Of a stretch of DNA of 8,854 nt, positions 1 to 6,189 are shown piece after piece. Made by a program: the position numbers and the translations under genes. Positions within the stretch are counted from its first letter, which is position 1, and every line of letters begins with the position of its first letter. The notes under the pieces are model-generated. The model was not told the origin of the DNA. It searched no databases and worked only from the letters and a program-made list of their open reading frames with translations. The DNA lies in the NCBI GenBank assembly GCA_020028115.1, contig JAHWYA010000180.1, positions 1 through 8,854 of the forward strand, given 5' to 3'. The DNA is from Anaeromyxobacter sp. Its GTDB lineage: Bacteria > Myxococcota > Myxococcia > Myxococcales > Anaeromyxobacteraceae.

Positions 1-1955
1 GGGAGGACCACGCGGAAGAGGCTCCCCGAGCCCGCCGCGGACTCGACCTCGATCCTCCCGCCGAGGCCCGTGACGATCGAGTGGCTGATGGCGAGGCCGA
101 GGCCGGTGCCCGCGCCGGGTGACTTGGTGGTGAAGAACGGCTCGAAGATCCGGGCCCGCGTCGCGGCGTCCATCCCGGCGCCGGTGTCGGAGATCTCCAC
201 CACCACCTCGTCGCCGCGGACCGAGAGCGCGGCGCGCACCTCGTTCCGCTCGACGTTCCCCTCCGGGATCGCCTGCGCGGCGTTCACGAGCAGGTTCACG
301 AACACCTGCGTGAGGCGGTTCTCGCCCGCGACGACGGGCGGCGTCTCGGCGAGGTCGGTCGTGAGGCGCGCGCGATGCCGGACCTCGTTGTGCGCCATCG
401 CGAGCGCGGCGCGCAGCGCCCGGCCCGGGTCCACCGGCCCGGGCTCCTCGTCGCTGCGGGCGAACGCGCGGAGCTGCCGGACGATGTCGCGGACGCGCAG
501 CGCGCCGTCCTCGGCGTCGCCGAGCGGATCGAGGACGTCGGCGCGCAGCGTCCCGTGCGGATCCGGGAACGCCGCGAGGCGCTCCTTCACGTGGGCGAGG
601 TTCGAGACGACGTAGGAGAGCGGGTTGTTCACCTCGTGGGCCACGCCCGCCGCGAGCGTGCCGAGCGCGGCGAGGCGCGACGACTCCTCGGCACGGCGCC
701 GGTCGGTGAGGTCCCGCAGCACCGACACGAGGAGCCGTCGCCCGCCGGCGGCCACGATGGCGGAGGAGACCTCGTACGGCACGGGACGGCCGTCCGGCCC
801 GGGCAGCCGCTCCTCCAGCACGAGCGCGCCGGCTGCGGCGATGCGCAGCCAGCGCTCGCGCCAGACCTCCCGGCTCACGCCGGCGAGGGCCCAGACGGGC
901 TTGCCGAGCACGGCCGAGCGCGGCGCACCGAGCTGCCGGGCCGCGGGGCGGTTCACCCACACGATCGTCCCGTCCTCCGCGAAGATCCCGGCGGGGTCCG
1001 GGTTGTGGTCCATCGCGCGCTCGAGCAGGACCCGGCGGTGCTCGGCCGCGCGGCGCTCCTCGTCCACCGCCGCGACCGCCAGGATCGACGCGCTGCCGAA
1101 GGCGAGGAAGAGCTGGAGCGCGAGCGCGCCGGTCTCCGCCCTCGCGAACGGCTCGTGCCAGCCGCCCGCGGACGTCCCGACCATCCCGAGCGCGGCGGCC
1201 ACGATGCCGACCGTCGCGCCGCGCGCGCCGAACTGGATCGCCGCCCAGAGGAGCGGCGGGAGGAGGACCACCTCGTCGACGACGCGGCCGGTCACCCGGA
1301 GCACCGCGATCGCCGCGGCGAGCGCCGCTGCGGCGCCCACGATCCCGGCAGGCCCGGCACCCCCGAGGACGCCCGACGACGGCTCGGACCACTCCACGAG
1401 CAGCGTCGTCACCAACAGGATCCCGAGGCTCGACCCCGCCCAGAAGATCCAGAAGCGCGGCGCGCCGAACGGCGACGTCCCGCCGGTCATGAGGACGTGC
1501 CCGACCGCAGACACCGCCAAGATGGCGGCCGCCGGCGCGAACATGAGCACGAGCGCCCCGCGGAGCGTCCGGAGCGTCGGCCTGCCGCCGAGCCGCACGA
1601 CGATCCACCAGGCGGCGAGCGCCTCGACGACGTGGGTCGCGTTGTAGACGATCGCGGGCGCGAGCGGCCGTCCGAAGCGGACGCTCCCGGCCACCCCGAG
1701 GACGAACACCGTGGCGAGCACGACCGGCCAGACGCGGCGGCGCGAGACGAGGAGCGCGTAGAGCCCGAGCCCCGAGGCGGGCCACACCACCGCGAGCCCG
1801 CCCGGAACGTCGGTGAAGGCGTACCCGGCGAGGCGGAGGAGCCACGTCGCGGCCGCGAAGAGGAGGAGCCACGCCCAGGGCGGGACGCGACCGGCCCATG
1901 CGGGCGGCGGCAGCGCCGGGTCGAGCGGCGGCGTTCGAGCGGACGTTTCGGGCAC
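1..1955 (-). CDS. MASE1-PAS sensor histidine kinase, 3' end cut by the window
   Basis: Membrane sensor histidine kinase, 651 codons visible. Residues about 28-298 hold several hydrophobic segments matching MASE1 (WPASGLGL near 58-65, and a FWIFWAGSSLGILL-type segment near 168-181). A PAS domain follows at about 305-420. The H-box is LAAGVAHEVNNPLSY with the phospho-accepting His440. The catalytic domain has the N-box (NRLTQVFVNLLVNAAQAI, 546-563), the G1 box DTGAGMD (590-596), FEPFFTTK (604-611), TGLGLAIS (617-624) and GSGSLFRV at the edge. The family autophosphorylates and passes phosphate to a response regulator; MASE1 ligands are mostly unknown. The GTG start is chosen because it has a GAGGGGG ribosome site 3 nt upstream and an in-frame TGA lies further upstream. 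The stop codon, and any receiver domain or partner regulator, lie outside the window. The permease gene upstream is on the same strand, 104 bp away. Confidence 0.93.
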   Translation of the reverse strand, partial: MPETSARTPPLDPALPPPAWAGRVPPWAWLLLFAAATWLLRLAGYAFTDVPGGLAVVWPASGLGLYALLVSRRRVWPVVLATVFVLGVAGSVRFGRPLAPAIVYNATHVVEALAAWWIVVRLGGRPTLRTLRGALVLMFAPAAAILAVSAVGHVLMTGGTSPFGAPRFWIFWAGSSLGILLVTTLLVEWSEPSSGVLGGAGPAGIVGAAAALAAAIAVLRVTGRVVDEVVLLPPLLWAAIQFGARGATVGIVAAALGMVGTSAGGWHEPFARAETGALALQLFLAFGSASILAVAAVDEERRAAEHRRVLLERAMDHNPDPAGIFAEDGTIVWVNRPAARQLGAPRSAVLGKPVWALAGVSREVWRERWLRIAAAGALVLEERLPGPDGRPVPYEVSSAIVAAGGRRLLVSVLRDLTDRRRAEESSRLAALGTLAAGVAHEVNNPLSYVVSNLAHVKERLAAFPDPHGTLRADVLDPLGDAEDGALRVRDIVRQLRAFARSDEEPGPVDPGRALRAALAMAHNEVRHRARLTTDLAETPPVVAGENRLTQVFVNLLVNAAQAIPEGNVERNEVRAALSVRGDEVVVEISDTGAGMDAATRARIFEPFFTTKSPGAGTGLGLAISHSIVTGLGGRIEVESAAGSGSLFRVVL

Positions 1956-1958
1956 GTT

Positions 1959-1965
1959 CCCCCTC
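1959..1965 (-). promoter_or_regulatory. Ribosome binding site of the histidine kinase
   Basis: GAGGGGG on the minus strand, followed by AAC and then GTG. It decides the GTG start at 1955, since no ATG is available near the N-terminus. The spacing of 3 nt is on the short side. Confidence 0.6.
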
Positions 1966-1983
1966 AGGAACTGCTCCGCGACG

Positions 1984-1994
1984 AGGCTAGCACG
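1984..1994 (-). promoter_or_regulatory. Candidate extended -10 element for the histidine kinase
   Basis: On the minus strand this reads CGTGCTAGCCT, i.e. TG-C-TAGCCT, keeping the T-A---T positions of a sigma-70 -10 hexamer with an upstream TG. A start site about 7 nt downstream would give a leader of about 22 nt holding the ribosome site. No clear -35 is visible. The core CGTGCTA(T/G)C recurs upstream of two other genes here (2918, 5091). Confidence 0.35.
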
Positions 1995-2001
1995 GTGTCG
2001 A

Positions 2002-2021
2002 GAGGCCGGCGGCGCGGCCTC
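2002..2021. repeat. Inverted repeat between permease and kinase genes
   Basis: GAGGCC and GGCCTC flank an 8-nt GC-only loop, giving a 6-bp GC stem. It lies after the permease stop and before the kinase promoter candidate, so it could attenuate transcription. There is no T tract, and such repeats arise easily in DNA this GC-rich. Confidence 0.25.
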
Positions 2022-2059
2022 CGGCCGCGCACCTCATCCGACCTCCCCCGCCGGCGTCC

Positions 2060-2857
2060 TCAGCCACCGAACGCGGCGAACCGCGCGAGGCCCGCCCGCC
2101 AGACGAGTCGGGCGGCGACGCCGAGCACCGCGACGAAGGCCCACTGGATCGCGAGCTCGCCGAGCGCCACGCTCCGCGGCGTCAGGCCGATCACCAGCTC
2201 GACCGGGAACGCGAGCATGTACCGGAAGGGGAGGAACCGCGACGTCATCTCGAGCCAGCGCGGGAACAGCTCGAGCGGGACGAGGTACCCCGAGAACACC
2301 CCGAACAGCCCGAGCCACACCTCGAACACCCCGCCGGAGGACTCGACCCAGAACGCGAGCGCGCCGATGACCGCCATCGCGAGGAAGGTGATGAGCCAGG
2401 CGCCGACCAGCGCGAGGGGGAAGACCGCGAGGAGCAGCGGGTCGCGCGTGAGGCGCTCGCCCCCGGTCGCGAGCACGGCGCCCGCGGCGATCGGGACGAC
2501 CGCGAGGACGCGGAGCGGCATCGCGCCGACGTTCTCCGCCGCGTACGCGACGAGCGGGTGGATCGGCCGCAGCAGCCGGTACGCGAGCGTCCCCCCTCGA
2601 ATCTCGAAGTTCACCTCCCAGATCACCCACGCGCCGGTCATGAGCCGGACGACGAGCGCGGCGAGGTAGTACGCCGTGAAGTCCGCCTCGCCGAAGCGTC
2701 CCACCGGGGCGTCGCGCGCGACCGCCGTCATGAGCGCGAGCATGACGAGCGGCATCGTCGTCGAGAGCAGCCAGACGAGCATCTCCGCCCGGTACGCGAC
2801 CGCCTCGGCGAGGCCGACGCGGACGAGGGTGGGGATGGCGCGGAGCGCGCGGCGCAC
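2060..2857 (-). CDS. ABC-2 family transporter permease (COG4587-like)
   Basis: Inner-membrane permease subunit of an ABC exporter, 265 aa, about the usual length for this family. Hydrophobic segments lie near 27-47, 63-80, 113-131, 141-171, 179-195 and 238-253. Family landmarks are the IRGGTLAYRLLRPIHPL stretch (86-102), GYLVPLELFPRWL (190-202), FRYMLAFPVE (211-220) and the C-terminal RFAAFGG. Substrate cannot be told from sequence. The GTG at 2857 places the N-terminus (RRALRAIPTLVRVGLAEAVAYRAE) where family members begin; no Shine-Dalgarno precedes it, but a TACGCT hexamer sits 6 nt upstream, which would suit a leaderless transcript. The reading frame stays open far upstream only as an antisense shadow of the reductase. 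In known operons this subunit sits beside a second permease and an ATPase; neither is next to it here. Confidence 0.88.
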   Translation of the reverse strand: MRRALRAIPTLVRVGLAEAVAYRAEMLVWLLSTTMPLVMLALMTAVARDAPVGRFGEADFTAYYLAALVVRLMTGAWVIWEVNFEIRGGTLAYRLLRPIHPLVAYAAENVGAMPLRVLAVVPIAAGAVLATGGERLTRDPLLLAVFPLALVGAWLITFLAMAVIGALAFWVESSGGVFEVWLGLFGVFSGYLVPLELFPRWLEMTSRFLPFRYMLAFPVELVIGLTPRSVALGELAIQWAFVAVLGVAARLVWRAGLARFAAFGG

Positions 2858-2863
2858 GGCGTC

Positions 2864-2869
2864 AGCGTA
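2864..2869 (-). promoter_or_regulatory. Candidate -10 hexamer for the permease
   Basis: TACGCT on the minus strand (TA---T pattern), 6 nt before the GTG at 2857. If real, transcription would begin at or next to the start codon, consistent with the lack of a ribosome site. No -35 recognised. Confidence 0.25.
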
Positions 2870-2917
2870 ACCCGGACGTGGCCGCGCCGCCGCGTCGCGC
2901 AGCGCACGCCCGCCGGC

Positions 2918-2928
2918 CGTGCTATCGA
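2918..2928 (+). promoter_or_regulatory. Candidate extended -10 element for the reductase
   Basis: CGTGCTATCGA: TG-C-TATCGA, 7 nt before the ATG at 2936. It shares CGTGCTA(T/G)C with sites upstream of the kinase and DUF898 genes. The short distance and absent Shine-Dalgarno suggest a leaderless mRNA. No convincing -35. Confidence 0.35.
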
Positions 2929-2935
2929 ACCTCGC

Positions 2936-3754
2936 ATGGCGAAGCCGCTCGAGCTCAACGCGGTGATGACCGTGCGCGACGAGTACGCCCCCGGCCTCGT
3001 CGTCATGCGGGTCGCGCCCCGCGGCTGGCCGCTGCCGGTGTTCGTCCCCGGCCAGTTCGCCGTCGTCGGCCTCCCGGCGGCGGCCCCGCGCCTCGCCGGC
3101 TGCGATCCCGAGGATCCGGCGGCCGACCCCGGCCGCTTCATCCGGCGCGCCTACTCGATCGCGTCCTCCTCGAAGCAGCGCGAGTACGTCGAGCTCTTCG
3201 TCGCGCTCGTCACGTCGGGCGAGCTCACGCCGCGCCTCCTCGCGCTCGCGCCGGGCGACCCGCTCTGGCTCGGCCCGAAGTTCACGGGCCTGTTCACCCT
3301 CCGGGAGGTGCCGCCGCAGGCGAACCTCGTGATGGTGGCGACCGGCACGGGCCTCGCGCCGTACATGTCCATGCTCCGGACCGAGCTCCTCTCCGGGACC
3401 TCGCGGCGCATCGCGCTGCTCCTCGGCGCGCGGCACTCGTGGGACCTCGGGTACTCGCGGGAGCTCTTCACGATCCAGCGGGAGTCGCCGCACCTCTCGG
3501 TCATGCGGATCGTGAGCCGGCCGAAGGAGGAGCAGCAGGCCTGGCAGGGTCACGTCGGCCACGTGCAGCAGCTCTGGAGCGGCGGCGCGCTCGAGCAGTC
3601 GTGGGGCTTCAAGCCGACGCCGGAGAACACGCACGTCCTCCTGTGCGGGAATCCGGCGATGATCGACGACATGACGAAGCTGCTCTCGGGTGAGGGGTTC
3701 CGCGTCCACGAGAAGGGCGCGCCGGGGCAGATCCACGTCGAGAAGTACTGGTGA
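2936..3754 (+). CDS. fpr: Ferredoxin--NADP+ reductase (Fpr/FNR type)
   Basis: FAD enzyme of 272 aa that moves electrons between NADP(H) and ferredoxin or flavodoxin in the cytoplasm. Landmarks in order: VPGQFAVVGL (37-46, FAD domain), RRAYSIASS (70-78, flavin contact RxYS), GELTPRLLALAPGD (95-108), MVATGTGLAPYMSML (133-147, NADP domain), LLGARHSWDLGYSREL (162-177), LLCGNPAMIDD (235-245) and the C-terminal VEKYW, whose Tyr-Trp end matches bacterial Fpr proteins. Between GQF and RAYS there is a Pro/Ala/Asp-rich stretch (about 47-68) longer than in E. coli Fpr. The ATG at 2936 is the natural N-terminus (AKPLELNAVMTVRDEYAP aligns with family starts); the open frame upstream is low-complexity shadow. 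No Shine-Dalgarno is seen. The permease gene is divergent, 78 bp away; the PAS gene follows 66 bp downstream on the same strand. Confidence 0.94.
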   Translation: MAKPLELNAVMTVRDEYAPGLVVMRVAPRGWPLPVFVPGQFAVVGLPAAAPRLAGCDPEDPAADPGRFIRRAYSIASSSKQREYVELFVALVTSGELTPRLLALAPGDPLWLGPKFTGLFTLREVPPQANLVMVATGTGLAPYMSMLRTELLSGTSRRIALLLGARHSWDLGYSRELFTIQRESPHLSVMRIVSRPKEEQQAWQGHVGHVQQLWSGGALEQSWGFKPTPENTHVLLCGNPAMIDDMTKLLSGEGFRVHEKGAPGQIHVEKYW

Positions 3755-3820
3755 CCGCCGCGGCCGTCCCCCGCAGGTTGCGACATCGTTTCCTCTTCGC
3801 TGGGTCCGTCCTCGGGCAGG

Positions 3821-4354
3821 ATGGTGCGGATGCGCCTCATCTGCTCGTACTGCCGCAGGGTCATCCGCGCCGATCCGCAGGCGCGGGTCACCGACGTGAG
3901 CCACGGGATGTGCGAGCCGTGCGCGAGCCACTTCCAGCGCCTGTGGGCGGGCATCCCCGTCGACGAGTACATCGACGACCTCGCGAGCCCGGTGATCCTC
4001 ACCGACGAGGACGGCCGGGTCCTCGCGATGAACGGGAAGCTCGCCGCCCTCATCGGCGCCGACCGCAAGGCGACGTTCGGGCTCACCGCCGGCGAGGCCT
4101 TCGCCTGCGTCCACTCCCGGCTCCCGGAGGGCTGCGGCCGGACCGTCCATTGCCGCGAGTGCGCGGTGCGTCGGACGGTCGAGACCGTCGCCAGGACCGG
4201 ACAGCCCAGGGAGCGGGTCGCGGCCTACCTCGACTCGAAGGACGGCCGGATCGACCTCCGCATCAGCGCGAAACCGGCCAAGGCCGGCATCGTGCAGGTG
4301 AAGATCGAGGAGCTCGGGGAGCCCCGGCCGCTGCCGAAGAAGAAGGACGCGTAG
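3821..4354 (+). CDS. Cysteine-cluster PAS domain protein
   Basis: Small cytoplasmic protein of 177 aa with no kinase, methyl-accepting or cyclase output domain. Residues 7-38 carry ICSYC and SHGMCEPC, giving a CxxC...CxxC zinc-ribbon-like module (C8, C11, C31, C34) of the kind seen at the N-terminus of some two-component proteins. A PAS domain follows at about 48-164 (DDLASPVILTDEDGRVLAMN). It holds a second set, C96, C105, C111 and C114, in the pattern C-x8-GC-x5-CxxC. All eight cysteines fall in these two clusters. Metal, Fe-S or disulfide redox sensing is plausible but inferred. The tail is Pro/Lys rich (EPRPLPKKKDA). The start may instead be ATG 3830, which has GGGCAGG at better spacing (9 nt); ATG 3821 directly abuts that site. 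It lies 66 bp after the reductase and its stop is 4 bp from that of the opposing gene. Confidence 0.88.
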   Translation: MVRMRLICSYCRRVIRADPQARVTDVSHGMCEPCASHFQRLWAGIPVDEYIDDLASPVILTDEDGRVLAMNGKLAALIGADRKATFGLTAGEAFACVHSRLPEGCGRTVHCRECAVRRTVETVARTGQPRERVAAYLDSKDGRIDLRISAKPAKAGIVQVKIEELGEPRPLPKKKDA

Positions 4355-4358
4355 CCTC

Positions 4359-5054
4359 TCAACAGCGCGTCCGCGCGAACCTGCGCTCGGCCTCGCCCAG
4401 CGGATCGACGGCGAAGAGGAGCCACCCGGAGGCGTTCCGCGCTCGGAGCCACCGGTGCAGGCGGAACCGGCCCTCGCCGAGCACGGCGCCGGCGAGCGGT
4501 GTCCAGACGAGGTCAACCGCGGAGGGGCGCTGGTGGGGCGCCTCCAGGCCGTACTCCCATGCGACGGACACCGCGGCCGCGGCGACGAGCGCCGCCACGG
4601 GTCCGCCGCCGCACTGCCGCGTCCGGCCGTAGATCTCGGACCCGAAGAGCGCGTGGCCGGCACCGTTCAGCCACCACGGGTCGCCGTCCGACTCGAGGAG
4701 CCCGCGCGAGGCGTCGAATTCCGGCGGCATCGTGTACGCGATGCGAAGCTGGCGCCGCATGTCGGCGCCGCGCGTCGGGTCGTACGCGTCCGGCCACGCG
4801 ACGCTCAGCGCGAGCCGCATGCCGAGGAGCACGCCGCCAGCGTGCGCGGCGGGCACGGTCCAGGTGCGGGCGGAGGGCGCGAGGTCCGGCGCGCGAGCGG
4901 ATACGGGCGGTGCGGCGGGCGCGGGCGCATCGGTAGCCGGGGCGGTAGCCGAGGCGACGGCGGCGGCGAGGAGCGCGAGCGAGGCGAGAACGGGAGCCAC
5001 GGCGGATCGCACAAACAGTACCACCCCGCGGCGCAGCGCGGCGCGATGCCGCAC
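4359..5054 (-). CDS. DUF3943-like exported or membrane-anchored protein
   Basis: Protein of up to 231 aa. A basic then hydrophobic N-terminus (about 8-36) looks like a signal peptide or anchor, followed by an Ala/Pro-rich linker (37-60). The C-terminal half carries a DUF3943-like pattern: DPWWLNGAGHALFGSEIYGR (125-144), a hydrophobic helix with SVAWEYGLEA (163-172), then RPSAVDLVWTPLAGAVLGE (176-194). Similar proteins are thought to be envelope-associated; the function is unknown and no catalytic set is evident. The outermost start is GTG 5054, with no ribosome site. GTG 5012 (VRSAVAPVLASLALL) has GGGGTGG 8 nt upstream and still keeps the signal-like segment, so it may be the true start. The stop is 4 bp from that of the PAS gene, so any terminator would overlap coding sequence. 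The assignment rests on remembered family motifs. Confidence 0.72.
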   Translation of the reverse strand: MRHRAALRRGVVLFVRSAVAPVLASLALLAAAVASATAPATDAPAPAAPPVSARAPDLAPSARTWTVPAAHAGGVLLGMRLALSVAWPDAYDPTRGADMRRQLRIAYTMPPEFDASRGLLESDGDPWWLNGAGHALFGSEIYGRTRQCGGGPVAALVAAAAVSVAWEYGLEAPHQRPSAVDLVWTPLAGAVLGEGRFRLHRWLRARNASGWLLFAVDPLGEAERRFARTRC

Positions 5055-5090
5055 CCGAATGCTCGACCAGTTTCGTGAGACTTCGCGCAG

Positions 5091-5101
5091 CGTGCTATCG
5101 G
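5091..5101 (+). promoter_or_regulatory. Candidate extended -10 element for the DUF898/M48 pair
   Basis: CGTGCTATCGG: TG-C-TATCGG. It shares nine bases, CGTGCTATC, with the site before the reductase at 2918. A start about 7 nt downstream would give a leader of about 44 nt ending in a strong ribosome site. The -35 region shows nothing convincing. Confidence 0.35.
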
Positions 5102-5136
5102 ATCGGGGTTGCGCTCGAACGCACGAGCGTCCACCC

Positions 5137-5144
5137 GGAGGGGG
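5137..5144 (+). promoter_or_regulatory. Ribosome binding site of the DUF898 gene
   Basis: GGAGGGGG, 7 nt before the ATG at 5152. It fixes the start and rules out the long in-frame upstream extension of this open frame. Confidence 0.75.
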
Positions 5145-5151
5145 CGATCAC

Positions 5152-6189
5152 ATGACCGAATCCGCCAGGCCGATGCCGGAGACCAACCCCGCGAGCTTCG
5201 CCGACCCGGGATCCGGCCCGCCGCCCCTCGAGCCCCCGGCCGAGGCGCGGAAGCTACAGCTCCAGTTCACCGGCACCGGCGGGGAGTACTTCCGGATCTG
5301 GGTGGTCATCGCCGGCCGGATCTCGATCGAGGCCGCCGTCGTCGCCGCGGTCGTCCTGGCGCTGCTGGCGCCGTGGCTCTTCTTCATGGCCATGCGGTTC
5401 AAGCTCTCCAACACGACGTGGCGCGGCGTCCGCTTCGGGTTCGACTCGACCGTGGGCGCGGCCTACGGCGCGCTCGCGCCGGCGGTGATCCTCTGGATCA
5501 TCCTCGCCGTCGAGGTGACGACGCTGCGGCCCGGCGAGAAGCCGAGCCCGGGAACGCTGGCCGGGCTGCTCGCGGTATACGGCCTCTTCCTCGTGCTCGT
5601 GCCCCTGCTCCACGCGCGCATCAAGCGGTACCAGCACCGCGCCACGACCTGGGGCACGCAGAAGTTCGACTTCGAGCCGTCGACCGGCGCCTTCTACGCG
5701 CTCTACGGCAAGACCTTCCTCGTGGCGCTCCTCCCCTTCCTCGTGGTGGTGGGCGCGACGGTCGCCGTGGCGATGACGATGAAGGGCGCGGCGGATCCGT
5801 CGAAGGCCAACGCCGCCTCGATCGTGCCCATCCTGGCCGCGACCTACGCCGGGTTGTCGCTGGCCTACCTCGCGCCGGGCGCGTTCTTCTCGGCTCGCCT
5901 CCAGCGGCTCGTCTGGACGCGGACCCACGGCGGCCCGTTCACCTTCTCCACCAGCGTGCGCATGCGAGGGATGCTGCGGGTCTGGGTGAAGAACGGCCTC
6001 CTCACGCTGCTCACGCTCGGGCTCTACTGGCCGTACGCCGCCGTCCACATCGCCCGCTACAAGATCGAGTGCATGACGGTCGAGGCCGCGGCGCCGCTCG
6101 ACACGATCGCGGCGGCGGGCGCCGGCGTCGAGTCCTCCGCGGCGGGGGACGGCGCGGTCGACTTCTTCGGGTGGGACCTCGGCCTGTGA
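5152..6189 (+). CDS. DUF898 (YjgN-like) multi-pass membrane protein with shortened first module
   Basis: Inner-membrane protein of 345 aa, function unknown. A Pro-rich N-terminus precedes the family signature FTGTGGEYFRIWVV (39-52). Hydrophobic segments follow near 56-80, 103-120, 134-152, 186-208, 224-244 and 281-300. The module built around F-x3-x-G-x2-Y recurs at residues 39, 97, 174 and 265, with TTW preceding the second and third copies (88-90, 165-167). The C-terminus is classic for the family: LLTLLTLGLYWPYAAVHIARY (283-303), then an Ala-rich linker and DFFGWDLGL. After residue 52 the expected first LTLGIY...WAKVR...RY segment is absent and the sequence passes straight to IAGRISIE. The next gene overlaps by 4 nt, so the two are probably co-translated. 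Confidence 0.87.
   Translation: MTESARPMPETNPASFADPGSGPPPLEPPAEARKLQLQFTGTGGEYFRIWVVIAGRISIEAAVVAAVVLALLAPWLFFMAMRFKLSNTTWRGVRFGFDSTVGAAYGALAPAVILWIILAVEVTTLRPGEKPSPGTLAGLLAVYGLFLVLVPLLHARIKRYQHRATTWGTQKFDFEPSTGAFYALYGKTFLVALLPFLVVVGATVAVAMTMKGAADPSKANAASIVPILAATYAGLSLAYLAPGAFFSARLQRLVWTRTHGGPFTFSTSVRMRGMLRVWVKNGLLTLLTLGLYWPYAAVHIARYKIECMTVEAAAPLDTIAAAGAGVESSAAGDGAVDFFGWDLGL

Noticed and set aside
375..2669. 764-codon plus-strand open frame, and a 340-codon one at 625-1647
   Set aside because: Arg/Pro/Glu-rich low-complexity translations antisense to the histidine kinase and permease, which have clear family motifs. Typical shadow frames in very GC-rich DNA.
2558..2935. N-terminal extension of the reductase to 398 residues
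   Set aside because: It would overlap the divergent permease gene, is Arg/Asp/Glu-rich without similarity, and the reductase family starts at ATG 2936.
3751..4632. 293-codon plus-strand frame over the PAS gene, and 2878-3693 over the reductase
   Set aside because: Arg/Pro-rich off-frame shadows of genes with clear motifs.
2858..4663. Upstream extension of the permease frame to 867 codons
   Set aside because: The extension is charged low-complexity sequence antisense to the reductase and PAS genes; the family N-terminus begins at GTG 2857.
4732..5151. Extension of the DUF898 frame upstream of 5152
   Set aside because: It is antisense to the DUF3943-like gene, and a strong ribosome site places the start at 5152.
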